Source: Methylotenera_A sp031399315
GTDB lineage: Bacteria > Pseudomonadota > Gammaproteobacteria > Burkholderiales > Methylophilaceae
Direction of reading: 5' to 3'
Length of the DNA: 44,945 bases
Assembly (NCBI GenBank): GCA_031399315.1
Contig: JANNOS010000078.1
Coordinates: forward strand, 1 to 44,945
The position numbers and the translations under genes are program-made. Shown piece after piece: positions 32,427 through 40,934 of the stretch. Position 1 is the first letter of the stretch, and each line of letters begins with the position of its first letter. A model generated the notes under the pieces. That model ran no database searches. It worked only from the letters and a program-made list of their open reading frames with translations, and was not told the DNA's origin.

Positions 32427-33086
32427 ATGGCGTTCACACAAGACGAACTGAAGAAACAAGTCGCAGCAGCGGCAGTCACTTATGTAAAAGAAGGCATTAT
32501 TGGCGTGGGCACGGGCTCAACTGCCAACTTTTTTATTGAAGAACTGGCCAAAGTAAAACATAAAATTGATGGCGCGGTCGCTAGCAGTGAGGCTACAGCC
32601 CAACGTTTACGCGCGCATGGCATTGAAGTGTTCGATTTAAACGCAGTAGATAGTTTAGATATTTATGTAGATGGTGCAGATGAAATTACTGAGCATCTAC
32701 ATATGCTTAAAGGCGGTGGCGGGGCGTTAACGCGTGAGAAAATCGTCGCAGCCGTAGCTAAAACTTTTATTTGTATTTGTGATGAGACTAAATATGTACC
32801 GACTTTAGGCAAGTTTCCACTACCAGTAGAAGTGCTGCCAATGGCAAAAAGTTATGTGGCGCGTGAGTTAGTTAAATTAGGCGGCCAACCAAAATTACGC
32901 GATTTTACTACCGATAACGGTAATATTATTTTAGATGTATGGAGCTTGAAAATTGACGACCCAGTTGCGATGGAAGCCAAAATTAATCAAATCGTTGGCG
33001 TGGTGACCAATGGCTTGTTTGCAGCTAGACCAGCCAATGTGCTATTGCTGGCGACAGCAGATGGTGTAAAAACTTATAAGAAATAA
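32427..33086 (+). CDS. rpiA: Ribose-5-phosphate isomerase A
   Basis: RpiA interconverts ribose 5-phosphate and ribulose 5-phosphate, a step also needed to regenerate ribulose phosphate in the formaldehyde-fixing RuMP cycle of methylotrophs. The 219-residue protein has GVGTGSTANFFIEEL (26-40), the catalytic DGADE (82-86) and KGGGGALTREK (95-105, Glu103). The length is typical. A palindromic repeat lies in its upstream region and a long hairpin terminator follows 15 bp after the stop. Confidence 0.97.
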   Translation: MAFTQDELKKQVAAAAVTYVKEGIIGVGTGSTANFFIEELAKVKHKIDGAVASSEATAQRLRAHGIEVFDLNAVDSLDIYVDGADEITEHLHMLKGGGGALTREKIVAAVAKTFICICDETKYVPTLGKFPLPVEVLPMAKSYVARELVKLGGQPKLRDFTTDNGNIILDVWSLKIDDPVAMEAKINQIVGVVTNGLFAARPANVLLLATADGVKTYKK

Positions 33087-33101
33087 GAGTTTTTAATAGA
33101 T

Positions 33102-33155
33102 AAAACAATGCCTCTGTGAGCCAATATCCATGCGGCTCCCAGAGGCATTGTTTTT
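33102..33155 (+). terminator. Long hairpin terminator with AATATCCATGC loop, copy 2
   Basis: AAAACAATGCCTCTG-T-GAGCC (33102-33122) pairs with GGCTC-C-CAGAGGCATTGTTTT (33134-33154) around the loop AATATCCATGC, and the stem runs into a T tract. It terminates rpiA. Loop and inner stem closely match the hairpin at 29307-29355, although the outer stems differ. Confidence 0.85.
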
Positions 33156-33160
33156 GGTTT

Positions 33161-33300
33161 TGTAGGGCGTCAATAGCGAGACCGCAAGGGTCTTCGCCGT
33201 GGATTATAGGTGCTAAAGCACCTTAATCACACGTGAAAGCGTATTGCGCAGAATGGAAGATTTTCATGCGGCGGATTACGTAAACTAATCCGCCCTACGA
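33161..33300. repeat. 140-bp element with TGTAGGGCG inverted ends
   Basis: The ends TGTAGGGCG (33161-33169) and CGCCCTACGA (33291-33300) are inverted. Internal hairpins are GCGAGACC-GCAA-GGGTCTTCGC, GGTGCT-AA-AGCACC and GCGGATTA-CGTAAAC-TAATCCGC. Terminal inversion with several stems suggests a MITE-like or structured intergenic element. It abuts the stop of the unknown secreted protein at 33304. Confidence 0.7.
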
Positions 33301-33303
33301 GTT

Positions 33304-33954
33304 CTACTTGACTACAGGTTCTGCTTTAGGCAACTCAATCCAACCATCATTTTTTAAACGAGTTAGAAGATAAGTATACATTCTGCCATCTTCCCAAACC
33401 CGATAATCAAAATAGTCATTCCCCAATCTATCAACATCCCACATTATTTTTCCATTTGCTGTATCAAATATGGTGGCTCGAGTATGGTATAAGGCTTCGC
33501 ACCCATTGAGGTAATAAGGCTTTTTGCTACAGTCAATTTTTCCTCTTAAATGTCTTATCCATAATGCATACTTCCAGTTTTTTACTTCATTCCCTAAATA
33601 CCTCTTTAGGTCTGGTGGGGTACCTGCGGGTTCACCATGGCCTGAAATTGAAAAATGAGAGTCAATTCCATTTTTCCACATAATTTTTGCAATATCACTC
33701 GAAAGCACACTCCATAGCTTATCTGAATAACTTGATGCTAAAGATTCAGGATTCTTATTTTGGAATGAGACCTCCTTGTTAATTTCGCCAGAAGAAATAA
33801 ATGAGGGTAATGAGGGTGGCACAAGAATTAATATAGTTTTTATTGGTTTAATTGAACTTTTAGCGCTACTGCTAGAGCTATACGCGTTATTAAAAGTTAA
33901 CAGTGACCCTAATATAAAAGCTAATGAAAATATAATTTTTCTCATTCTATGCAT
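33304..33954 (-). CDS. Unknown secreted protein
   Basis: I do not recognise this 216-residue protein. It has a signal peptide (KIIFSLAFILGSLLTFNNAYS, about 5-25) followed by a serine-rich linker (SSSSAKSS). The mature part includes ISGHGEPAGTPPDLKRYLG, a Cys pair (IDCSKKPYYLNGCEA) and TIFDTANGKIMWDVDRLGND. The last stretch resembles the strand pattern of proteins with DUF-type lipoprotein folds that report on component turnover, but this is too weak to name. It is AT richer than its neighbours and is flanked by a mobile-looking repeat and yggX, which hints at acquisition. Confidence 0.75.
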   Translation of the reverse strand: MHRMRKIIFSLAFILGSLLTFNNAYSSSSSAKSSIKPIKTILILVPPSLPSFISSGEINKEVSFQNKNPESLASSYSDKLWSVLSSDIAKIMWKNGIDSHFSISGHGEPAGTPPDLKRYLGNEVKNWKYALWIRHLRGKIDCSKKPYYLNGCEALYHTRATIFDTANGKIMWDVDRLGNDYFDYRVWEDGRMYTYLLTRLKNDGWIELPKAEPVVK

Positions 33955-33996
33955 TTGAAACTATTAAAATTAGATATTTCTAGATTTTTCAAAAAA

Positions 33997-34269
33997 TTAC
34001 TCCTTCACAGGCACATAGCCACTGGCAGTATCCGCGCCATCACCAAAAAAGTATTTTTCAGTTTGTTCGCTCAAATACTTACGTGCAGCAGGGTCGGCTA
34101 AACTTAGGCGGTTTTCGTTCACCAGCATGGTTTGTTGCTTTAGCCAAGCAGCCCATGCCTCTTTGCTTACGTTCATGTAGATTTTTTTGCCAAGCTCGCC
34201 TGGGTAGGGGGGAAAGTCCATGCCATCTAACTCTTTACCTAATTTAATGCAGTTTACGGTACGTGCCAT
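33997..34269 (-). CDS. yggX: Fe(2+)-trafficking protein YggX
   Basis: From ATG 34269 the protein has 90 residues, MARTVNCIKLGKELDGMDFP, ending GADTASGYVPVKE. It is the YggX family with its single conserved cysteine at position 7. YggX protects iron-sulfur clusters and labile iron from oxidation. An upstream TTG start at 34284 would add MKAPK, which the family lacks. The gene is divergent from dgkA, 84 bp apart. Confidence 0.95.
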   Translation of the reverse strand: MARTVNCIKLGKELDGMDFPPYPGELGKKIYMNVSKEAWAAWLKQQTMLVNENRLSLADPAARKYLSEQTEKYFFGDGADTASGYVPVKE

Positions 34270-34353
34270 TTTTGGTGCTTTCAATAATTCATAAAACGTT
34301 ATGATAACGCATGTTAAAATCGCTGTATTAATTTAGTTTACATAAGGTAAGTC

Positions 34354-34722
34354 ATGGAAAGCCCTTTCAAAAGTAAAAACGGTTTAGAGCGTATTGCCAA
34401 GGCGGCAGGCTACTCGCTTGCAGGTTTAAAAGCAGCGTATAAGAACGAAGCGGCAATTCGTCAAGAAACATGGCTAATGATAGTGTTGATTCCACTTGGC
34501 TTATATTTAGGCCACACTAATATAGAACGTATTTTGCTGGTTGGCGTAACGGTGTTGGTGTTTATTGTGGAGTTACTCAACTCCGCCGTTGAAGCGGCGG
34601 TTGACCATACCTCAATTGACCACCACGCACTGGCCGCACGTGCCAAAGATATTGGCAGCGCGGCAGTGATGATAGCAATACTGCTGTTTCTACTCGTGTG
34701 GGGTTTAGTACTATTTGGTTAA
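34354..34722 (+). CDS. dgkA: Diacylglycerol kinase
   Basis: DgkA recycles diacylglycerol to phosphatidate at the inner membrane. The 122-residue trimer-type enzyme has three membrane segments and the active-site helix ELLNSAVEAAVDH (73-85), with Glu73 and Glu80 corresponding to Glu69 and Glu76 of E. coli. The N-terminal KNGLERIAKAAGYSLAGLKAAYKNEAAIRQE is also typical. Its stop is 15 bp from that of the convergent TonB receptor. Confidence 0.96.
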   Translation: MESPFKSKNGLERIAKAAGYSLAGLKAAYKNEAAIRQETWLMIVLIPLGLYLGHTNIERILLVGVTVLVFIVELLNSAVEAAVDHTSIDHHALAARAKDIGSAAVMIAILLFLLVWGLVLFG

Positions 34723-34737
34723 ATGCGTGCTTTTCGG

Positions 34738-36876
34738 TTAAAAATCTGCTCGCGCACCGAACAAAATAGACCTTTCCCCTGCAGGTGAAATATCTTTTAA
34801 GAAAGACGCATGTTCGCGTATCTCGTCATTTAGCAAATTATTGGCTTTGGCGAATAATTCCACATTAAATTTGACAGGTAACTTATACGCCACTAGCGCA
34901 GAAACATTGGTGTAGCCATCAGTTTCTAGCTCATTATCGGCAGTATTGTTTTGTTTAAAAGCGTGTAGCACATCCAATTTTGCGCTAAATCCGTTAAGCG
35001 CGTATTGCAAGCCCGCCCCTAATCTTAAAGGTGAAATACGCGGCAGATAATCATTGTTCCGTTTATCTTTAGCGTGTACATAATCACCACGCAAAGTTAA
35101 ATTTAAATTATCAATTAAGTTAAATTTACCTTCTGCCTCAAAGCCCTTAAATGTGGCTGGCACGGCGCTAAATACTGCCTCTGGCAAAATATCCTCGCCA
35201 GAGCCATCTGCCACGCTATCATTGTCAGCATCTATCGGATTTAATTCACCATCCGTCCCACGCGTATTGCCGCTGTTAAACAAGCCAATAAAATTGCTAA
35301 AACGCGTGTAATAGGCGCCAACGCTGAAGTTATTTTTAGCATCTTTCCAGCGTATTTGTGCATCAATGCCGTTAGAGCGTTCTTTACTAAAATTTGCGTT
35401 GCCCACTTCAAATTCCCCAGTGGCGATATGTGCGCCGTTGGCGTAAAGCTCAAAATAACTGGGTGCGCGCTCGTTGTGAGATAGGTTGCTGGTTAAAGAC
35501 CAATGACTATTGATGTTGTATAGCCCACCCAGCGCAAAGCTTTTCGGGTTAAAGCTGTTATTTTGGCCTGCGCCAAAGTTTGCATCATCTTTAGAATCCA
35601 CCGTGGCATGTCCCAAACGGCCTCCAAAAGTGATTTTATGTTTTTGCTCACTGTTTCCTACGGGCAGTTCTTCGTAAATATACACAGCTTTGTTTTGTGT
35701 ATTTACGCTCGGCACAAAAGCCTCTTCGCCCAGCGCCTCAAAGTTGGTGTTATCAAACTGAAAACCAAGCACGCCATTTAGGCCAAGAATCGGTCTGTGA
35801 CCCGCTTCAATACTGCCTTCTAGACCACGGTTTTTAAAGGTTGTACCAACTTCTGCACCTTCTAATTCTACATGTTCGTAATCGGTATGTGCCATGCGAA
35901 ATTTCACGCGATTGACTATCTTTCCAAACCCACTAGTGCCTAAGTCAGTAAATTCGCTTGCAATATCCCAACGATCACTTTTCATATCTATGGTTACTTC
36001 CTCTTCTGCTACTACACCGTAAGTGTTGTTAAGCGTGGAGTATGACGCGCCAATGTAGCCATTATCAAACGTGAGTGATGCGCCTAAAGCCCCGCCATCG
36101 CCCTCTGCGGCGCTATTAACAAGTTTGCCGCGGTTTTCACGTGCCGTGCCATCAGCTTCACTTTTGCGGCGACTCACTGCAAAGCCTGGAATATCTAAAT
36201 CGTCAGTTTTGCGCTTATAAACATCGCCATGAATGGCAAATAAGCCGTTACCAATATCAACCACTGCTGCTCCGTTACGCTGATTTTCAGCGCCACCAAA
36301 GCGGGTTTCAGCGCGGCCTATAATGCCTTCAAGTTTTTCGGTTGGAATGCGATGGTCAATAGCGTTTACCACGCCACCCACAGCGCTGCCGCCATATAAC
36401 AATGCGGCTGGCCCACGTACTACGTCAATTTGCTCAATAATGAGTGGATCTATGCCTACGGCGTGGTCAAAACTTAAAGATGACGCATCTAAAATACCCA
36501 CGCCGTTTTGCATGATTTTAACGCGCTCAGCATCTAAGCCGCGAATGACGGGTCTTGAAGCATTAGGTCCGAATTGTGTGGCGGTAACCCCTGGAATACC
36601 GTTGAGTGTTTCGCCAAGGGTGGACTCGCGTTTTAATGAAAGTTCGCGGCCATTTAACACAGAAACCGGCACGACCAGTTCGTCGGAACCCACGCCTAAT
36701 GGGTTGCCCGTCACCGCAACGGGTGCTAAATCGATATTGGTGGCTTCTTCGGCGTAAGCGTTATTGATAAATAAGCTCGCAAGCGCTAAAGCGATAGGTT
36801 TTAAAACTGTTGGTTTTAAAGTTAGTGGCTTACGCGTAAAAACTGCACGCAAGTGTAATGGATGTGTGTAAAACAT
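34738..36876 (-). CDS. TonB-dependent receptor, ZnuD-like (probable metal uptake)
   Basis: The 712-residue outer-membrane receptor has a long signal region (1-42, NNAYA|EE), a TonB-box-like LAPVAVTG (50-57), and the plug (TLGETLNGIPGVTATQFGPN; RPVIRGLDAERVKIMQNGVG; VRGPAALLYGGSAVGGVVNA). A barrel follows, ending RSILFGARADF. The plug pattern SLSFDHAVGIDPL is that of the ZnuD/TdfJ group, which imports zinc. A strong GAGGAA ribosome-binding site fixes the ATG. The His-rich loop known from neisserial ZnuD is not obvious, so zinc is likely but another metal is possible. A His-rich DUF2946-like gene lies 57 bp upstream and is probably co-transcribed. Confidence 0.88.
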   Translation of the reverse strand: MFYTHPLHLRAVFTRKPLTLKPTVLKPIALALASLFINNAYAEEATNIDLAPVAVTGNPLGVGSDELVVPVSVLNGRELSLKRESTLGETLNGIPGVTATQFGPNASRPVIRGLDAERVKIMQNGVGILDASSLSFDHAVGIDPLIIEQIDVVRGPAALLYGGSAVGGVVNAIDHRIPTEKLEGIIGRAETRFGGAENQRNGAAVVDIGNGLFAIHGDVYKRKTDDLDIPGFAVSRRKSEADGTARENRGKLVNSAAEGDGGALGASLTFDNGYIGASYSTLNNTYGVVAEEEVTIDMKSDRWDIASEFTDLGTSGFGKIVNRVKFRMAHTDYEHVELEGAEVGTTFKNRGLEGSIEAGHRPILGLNGVLGFQFDNTNFEALGEEAFVPSVNTQNKAVYIYEELPVGNSEQKHKITFGGRLGHATVDSKDDANFGAGQNNSFNPKSFALGGLYNINSHWSLTSNLSHNERAPSYFELYANGAHIATGEFEVGNANFSKERSNGIDAQIRWKDAKNNFSVGAYYTRFSNFIGLFNSGNTRGTDGELNPIDADNDSVADGSGEDILPEAVFSAVPATFKGFEAEGKFNLIDNLNLTLRGDYVHAKDKRNNDYLPRISPLRLGAGLQYALNGFSAKLDVLHAFKQNNTADNELETDGYTNVSALVAYKLPVKFNVELFAKANNLLNDEIREHASFLKDISPAGERSILFGARADF

Positions 36877-36933
36877 GATGAATTCCTCAAAAAAATAGAA
36901 AATGTCAGCAACAAGTTGCCGAGAAATTAGTAT

Positions 36934-37239
36934 TTAAGCGATTTGAGGTGGTGCGCGGGCAGTGTAGTAGTTGCTGTGGTGAGAATGAAAGCTGGGTTGA
37001 TGATCGGCCGTTAAAGCAAAGCGCGCACTATCAACAAGAAAAGTAAAGGTAGTTACAGGCAAACCACCTGCAACTTCTGCGTAGCTAATACACTGCGCGC
37101 ATTGGCTGTGTGTATTTTTATCTTGCTGGCTATGTTGAGTTGCGTCGCTGAAATGGCTAATTTCGTGCGTGCTTACGCCAATTTGCGCAAAGGCAAACAG
37201 GAAAATTAATGCAAAATTGGCGGCAAAACGTTTAAACAT
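36934..37239 (-). CDS. His-rich DUF2946-like exported protein
   Basis: The 101-residue protein has a signal or membrane helix (FAANFALIFLFAFAQIGVS, 4-22) and a mature part with about ten histidines (THEISHFSDATQHSQQDKNT, HQPSFHSHHSNYYTARAPP) plus the pair CAQC. This arrangement, and the terminal ARAPPQ, fit the DUF2946 group found next to metal-related TonB receptors. A metal-binding role in the periplasm is inferred. It lies directly upstream of the ZnuD-like receptor. The ribosome-binding site is poor. Confidence 0.78.
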   Translation of the reverse strand: MFKRFAANFALIFLFAFAQIGVSTHEISHFSDATQHSQQDKNTHSQCAQCISYAEVAGGLPVTTFTFLVDSARFALTADHQPSFHSHHSNYYTARAPPQIA

Positions 37240-37337
37240 GTTTTTAGGGTAACAGAAAATTATTTAGTTTTGTATAAAATATTGGTGGTTGCATCTTATT
37301 GGCTTAACACCTAGGCTAACTAAATGCAGCCTCAAAA

Positions 37338-38771
37338 TTAATATTTAACAGCAAATATAAATATACAAATGGATAAAAATAATACCAATAAACTTTGCCA
37401 GTCTTTTGCAGCAAATACTACGGGATCGTCATCTACTTGACCTCTATGGGCTTTCATCCAAATGCGGCTATTCCAGTAAAGTAAGAGTGGAGGTATTAGC
37501 CACAACCAAGTAGTACTGTTATAGAGTTGATTTGGTTCTGAACTATTGATATATAAGGCAAAGATTAAAACTGATCCTAAGCCAGCACTAACACCAATTG
37601 ACATCAATACTGGTAAGTCATCAACAGAGTAGCCCCTTCCAGCGGGCTCTTTTTTATTGGTTTGGAGTGTAATTAACAATTCAGAATAGCGCTTAACCAT
37701 GGCCAAACTTAAGAATAGAAACATGGAAAATGCAAGTAACCAAAATGAAGGTTTGATATTGGTGGCAGCTGCACCCGCTAAAATACGCATTGTGTAAAGA
37801 CCAGCTAACATCATGACATCCACAATAGCCTGTCTTTTAAGTCGGACTGAATAGGCTAAAGTCATTATAAAATAAGTAAAAAGCACCACAATGAACTGCT
37901 TGGGAAGTAGTAGCGCAATAGAGAAAGCTACAATTAATAATGTGGGAACCATCAGCATGCCTTGCCAGATGGGGATAGTGCCAGCGGCAAATGGACGCTT
38001 ATGCTTACGAACATGTTTTCTGTCCGACTCTAAGTCTAATAGATCATTGAGTACATAAACTGATGATGCGCATAAACTAAACGAAAGAAATGCGTACACC
38101 GATAGCAAAAGCTTTTCTGTGTTGCCAAACTGGTGTGCAGCAACAAGCGCTACTAATATAAGTATATTTTTTAGCCATTGATGTATGCGCAACGCTTTAA
38201 TATAAGTGAATATATTGGCTTGTATGGGGCGAATAGTTTTAATAACTGGCGTTACTAATTGAGATAGTTTTTTAGAGAGGCTATTTTGGGAAGAGACCAC
38301 AATGGCGCCTGCAGCGTGTTGCCATACATCTATATCTACTGCACTATCACCAGCATAGTCAAACCCATGTTCACCATATAAATTTACTAATGCAGAACCC
38401 TTGTTTTTGCCAGAGAGATTGGTGTTATTAGACGTGGCAATCACTTTATCAAAGCATTGTAAATGTTGAGCAATGCCATTTGCCCAAACGGCAGGAGAAG
38501 CGGTAGCTAACACGACTTGTCTTTGATTTGACTTGGCCTCTTGAATAAGTTGAATCACCTCTTCCCGATAAGGCAATGACTCCCAATTAAAAGTAATCTT
38601 TTCTGCCAAACGCTGTTTTAAATACGCTTTTCCTTTTAAAAGCCAGAAAGGCAGTAAAAATATACCTATTGGGTATTGTTTTAGCATTAAGAAAAATGCT
38701 TCATAGAGTAAGTCTGTGGCTATTAATGTGCCATCACAGTCAACACATAAGGGCTGTTTTTTTTTATTCAT
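37338..38771 (-). CDS. HAD-UbiA prenyltransferase fusion (DPPR-synthase-like)
   Basis: From ATG 38771 (MNKKKQPLCVDCDGTLIATD) the protein has 477 residues; GGGGAT precedes this ATG, and an in-frame start ten codons earlier would overlap the upstream gene. Residues 9-185 form a HAD phosphatase domain with DCDGT. Residues 195-477 form a UbiA-type membrane domain of about eight or nine helices with NDLLDLESDRKHVRKHKRPF, the Asp-rich prenyl-diphosphate site. The KxxRP pattern resembles decaprenyl-phosphate 5-phosphoribosyltransferase. One protein could both transfer phosphoribose to a polyprenyl phosphate and remove the 5-phosphate. That activity is inference. It is coupled to a small SMR/EamA transporter. 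Confidence 0.85.
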   Translation of the reverse strand: MNKKKQPLCVDCDGTLIATDLLYEAFFLMLKQYPIGIFLLPFWLLKGKAYLKQRLAEKITFNWESLPYREEVIQLIQEAKSNQRQVVLATASPAVWANGIAQHLQCFDKVIATSNNTNLSGKNKGSALVNLYGEHGFDYAGDSAVDIDVWQHAAGAIVVSSQNSLSKKLSQLVTPVIKTIRPIQANIFTYIKALRIHQWLKNILILVALVAAHQFGNTEKLLLSVYAFLSFSLCASSVYVLNDLLDLESDRKHVRKHKRPFAAGTIPIWQGMLMVPTLLIVAFSIALLLPKQFIVVLFTYFIMTLAYSVRLKRQAIVDVMMLAGLYTMRILAGAAATNIKPSFWLLAFSMFLFLSLAMVKRYSELLITLQTNKKEPAGRGYSVDDLPVLMSIGVSAGLGSVLIFALYINSSEPNQLYNSTTWLWLIPPLLLYWNSRIWMKAHRGQVDDDPVVFAAKDWQSLLVLFLSICIFIFAVKY

Positions 38772-38772
38772 T

Positions 38773-39147
38773 TTATCCCCGTGCAATAATGGCAATACCA
38801 ACCGCGATGCAAAGTGTGCCTATGATTTTAGCTGTAGTAATTAATTCGCCGTTAAAGAAAAATGCCAGCAACATTGTGACTATAAAGCCCAAACCAACAA
38901 AGGGATATGCAAAGCTTACGTCCACTTTTGCTAATACCAGCAACCAAACTGCCGCGCTAGCAAAGTAGAGCCCTAAGCCACCGATGACAAAAAAGTTTGT
39001 AGCAATAGTTTTAACAATCACCATTGTATTTTCAGATTGAAACGCCGCTAATACATCAGCGCTACTCATGCCAGTTTTTAACACGATCTGCGCAAAAGAT
39101 GACAATAAGACGCTAGAGATGATAAGTGCGAATATAGTTAGATTCAT
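38773..39147 (-). CDS. SMR/EamA-type small membrane transporter
   Basis: The 124-residue protein has four predicted membrane helices (4-24, 45-68, 72-88 and about 95-122). The block AKVDVSFAYPFVGLGFIVTM matches the small multidrug resistance/EamA family, including ArnE/ArnF-like flippases of polyprenyl-phosphate sugars. It lies one base before the HAD-UbiA start, so the pair is coupled. A flippase for the lipid-linked sugar made by the partner is the best guess. A drug exporter role is the alternative. No ribosome-binding detail decides further. Confidence 0.85.
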   Translation of the reverse strand: MNLTIFALIISSVLLSSFAQIVLKTGMSSADVLAAFQSENTMVIVKTIATNFFVIGGLGLYFASAAVWLLVLAKVDVSFAYPFVGLGFIVTMLLAFFFNGELITTAKIIGTLCIAVGIAIIARG

Positions 39148-39313
39148 TTTTTAGTCACTTCTAATTTATTGTATTTTATAATGTATTGTATTTGAAAGTC
39201 GCGTTTCAAATTAGAGGCAAAATTGGCATAGAAAAGCGTTTTTTTATTTAGGTAGACAACAAATCATTCACTTTTAAAGTTATTCTACTTCATGAGTCTA
39301 GGCTTGCTAACTA

Positions 39314-40213
39314 TTATTTAACTTTTTTTGCGCGCGGGTGCGCAGCGTCGTACACCTTCGTAAGGTGTTGGTAATCTAAGTGTGTATAAATCTGCGTAGT
39401 ACTGATGTTGGCGTGGCCTAACATTTCTTGCACGGCACGCAAATCGCCGCTGCTTTGTAGTACATGCGTGGCAAAGCTGTGACGTAACATATGCGGGTGT
39501 ACTGATGAATTAATACCTTGCTTAATCGACCATGCTTTCATGCGATATTGTATGTTTCTAGCTGAAATTCGCCTGCCTTGCAGACCAATAAATACGGCAT
39601 TTTCAGCGGCATTATTAATGGGTATTTGTGTGCGTGAAATTAACCACTTTTTAATCGCATTCATGGCATGTTCACCTATGGGCACAATGCGGGTTTTATT
39701 ACCTTTACCTGTTACAACCACCGTGCCTTCAGAAAAATCCAGCGCGTCAATGTTTAAATTAACCACTTCGCTTAACCGTAAACCTGACGAATAGAATAGC
39801 TCTAAAATGGCATGGTCGCGCATGCTTAGAACATCATCTTCTTTAATATCGACAAGCTTGACTGCTTGCTCGATAGAAAGCGCTTGTGGCAACGTTTTGG
39901 GCGATTTTGGCGCACGTAAGCCAATGACAGGGTTGTTGGTAAAGCTTTTGCGATTGATTAAGAAATTAAAAAACCCGCGCCAACTAGAAAGCATGCGCGC
40001 GATGCTTTTTCCGCCTAGACCCTTACCGTGTAGGCTGGCGATAAAACGGCGTATATGGTTGGTTTGTAGCAAGTTAAGTGCTGTGCTGTCAGCAAGCGAG
40101 ATGAGTTGCGTAATATCTCTAGCATAATTCTCACGCGTGAGTGGGCTTAAGCCACGCTCAAAATTTAAAAACTCCAAGTATTCCTTAAGTAAATTATCTG
40201 TTAAGTGTTCCAC
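39314..40213 (-). CDS. xerC: Tyrosine recombinase XerC
   Basis: XerC resolves chromosome dimers at dif together with XerD. The 299-residue protein has the SAM-like N-terminal core-binding domain (1-100) and all catalytic residues: Arg146 (SSGLRLSE), Lys170 (VTGKGNK), His241 and Arg244 (HMLRH), His267 (MLGHANI) and nucleophile Tyr276 (QIYTHLD). The length and the order dapF-DUF484-xerC are the conserved chromosomal context, so it is a housekeeping XerC and not a mobile-element integrase. Confidence 0.96.
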   Translation of the reverse strand: MEHLTDNLLKEYLEFLNFERGLSPLTRENYARDITQLISLADSTALNLLQTNHIRRFIASLHGKGLGGKSIARMLSSWRGFFNFLINRKSFTNNPVIGLRAPKSPKTLPQALSIEQAVKLVDIKEDDVLSMRDHAILELFYSSGLRLSEVVNLNIDALDFSEGTVVVTGKGNKTRIVPIGEHAMNAIKKWLISRTQIPINNAAENAVFIGLQGRRISARNIQYRMKAWSIKQGINSSVHPHMLRHSFATHVLQSSGDLRAVQEMLGHANISTTQIYTHLDYQHLTKVYDAAHPRAKKVK

Positions 40214-40256
40214 ATTTGTAGCTAATAATATTGGCTTATAACTTAAGCTGGCTTAT

Positions 40257-40910
40257 TTAGGTTAAGTCTAGATTACGCGATAAAGCAGCGCTGACAAGCT
40301 CACCAATTTTGCTTAAAAAATCTGTGCCCATTTCTGCAAAGAAGCGCTTTTCGTTGTCACTTGCAAGCGCTAATAATCCAATCGTTTGCTTTGAACGTAA
40401 TGGAATAAGCGCCATTGAAGCGGCTGGCTCAATAAACCAATCATCCGCTACAATCTCTGGTGGTTTGCCACAATAAGGTGTTAGCTGTGCCGCCACCCAA
40501 GTTTTAGTCTCGTCGCTCACCGTGCTAAAAACTAAGTTGTTAAGGTTTCTAGAGTCGAGCGGGTTCGCCCAAATGCGTAAGCAGGTGTCACTTAAATCAA
40601 AATACTCTGGTAAATCATGGCTAATCAGTTGTTCTAGCGCATCAAAATTTTTAGCTTCGTGCAGACGCAAGTTAAAGGCATGAATTTTGTTGGCAATCAC
40701 GTCATTATCTTTAGCATTTACAACTAGCTCGGCAAACATGGTCTCAAGCGCATTAATTTTATCGCGTTGCGCTAATTGTTGACGCTCCGCCAGTGAAATC
40801 GTGCCATTGCCGTGTGGACTAGGCAGATGAATATCAGCTAATAGATTGGCGTTTTGCTCAAAAAATTCAGGGTTATTTTTTAAGTAATCTTTTATATCTT
40901 GTTCTTGCAT
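40257..40910 (-). CDS. DUF484 family protein
   Basis: The 217-residue protein matches the DUF484 family: QDIKDYLKNNPEFFEQNANLLADIHLPSPH at the N-terminus, ERQQLAQRDKINALE (a coiled coil), and a GAF-like second half with SMALIPLRSKQTIGLLALAS. The molecular function is unknown. It is regularly found between dapF and xerC, as here (24 bp after dapF, 43 bp before xerC), and a link to division or recombination is inferred only from that context. Confidence 0.93.
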   Translation of the reverse strand: MQEQDIKDYLKNNPEFFEQNANLLADIHLPSPHGNGTISLAERQQLAQRDKINALETMFAELVVNAKDNDVIANKIHAFNLRLHEAKNFDALEQLISHDLPEYFDLSDTCLRIWANPLDSRNLNNLVFSTVSDETKTWVAAQLTPYCGKPPEIVADDWFIEPAASMALIPLRSKQTIGLLALASDNEKRFFAEMGTDFLSKIGELVSAALSRNLDLT

Positions 40911-40934
40911 AATAATTCCTAAATTTTTCCTAAT

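Noticed and set aside
36323..36757. 144-codon frame antisense to the TonB receptor
   Set aside because: It is a shadow of the plug-domain coding sequence, rich in Ser/Pro/Thr as such shadows are, and without a start signal.
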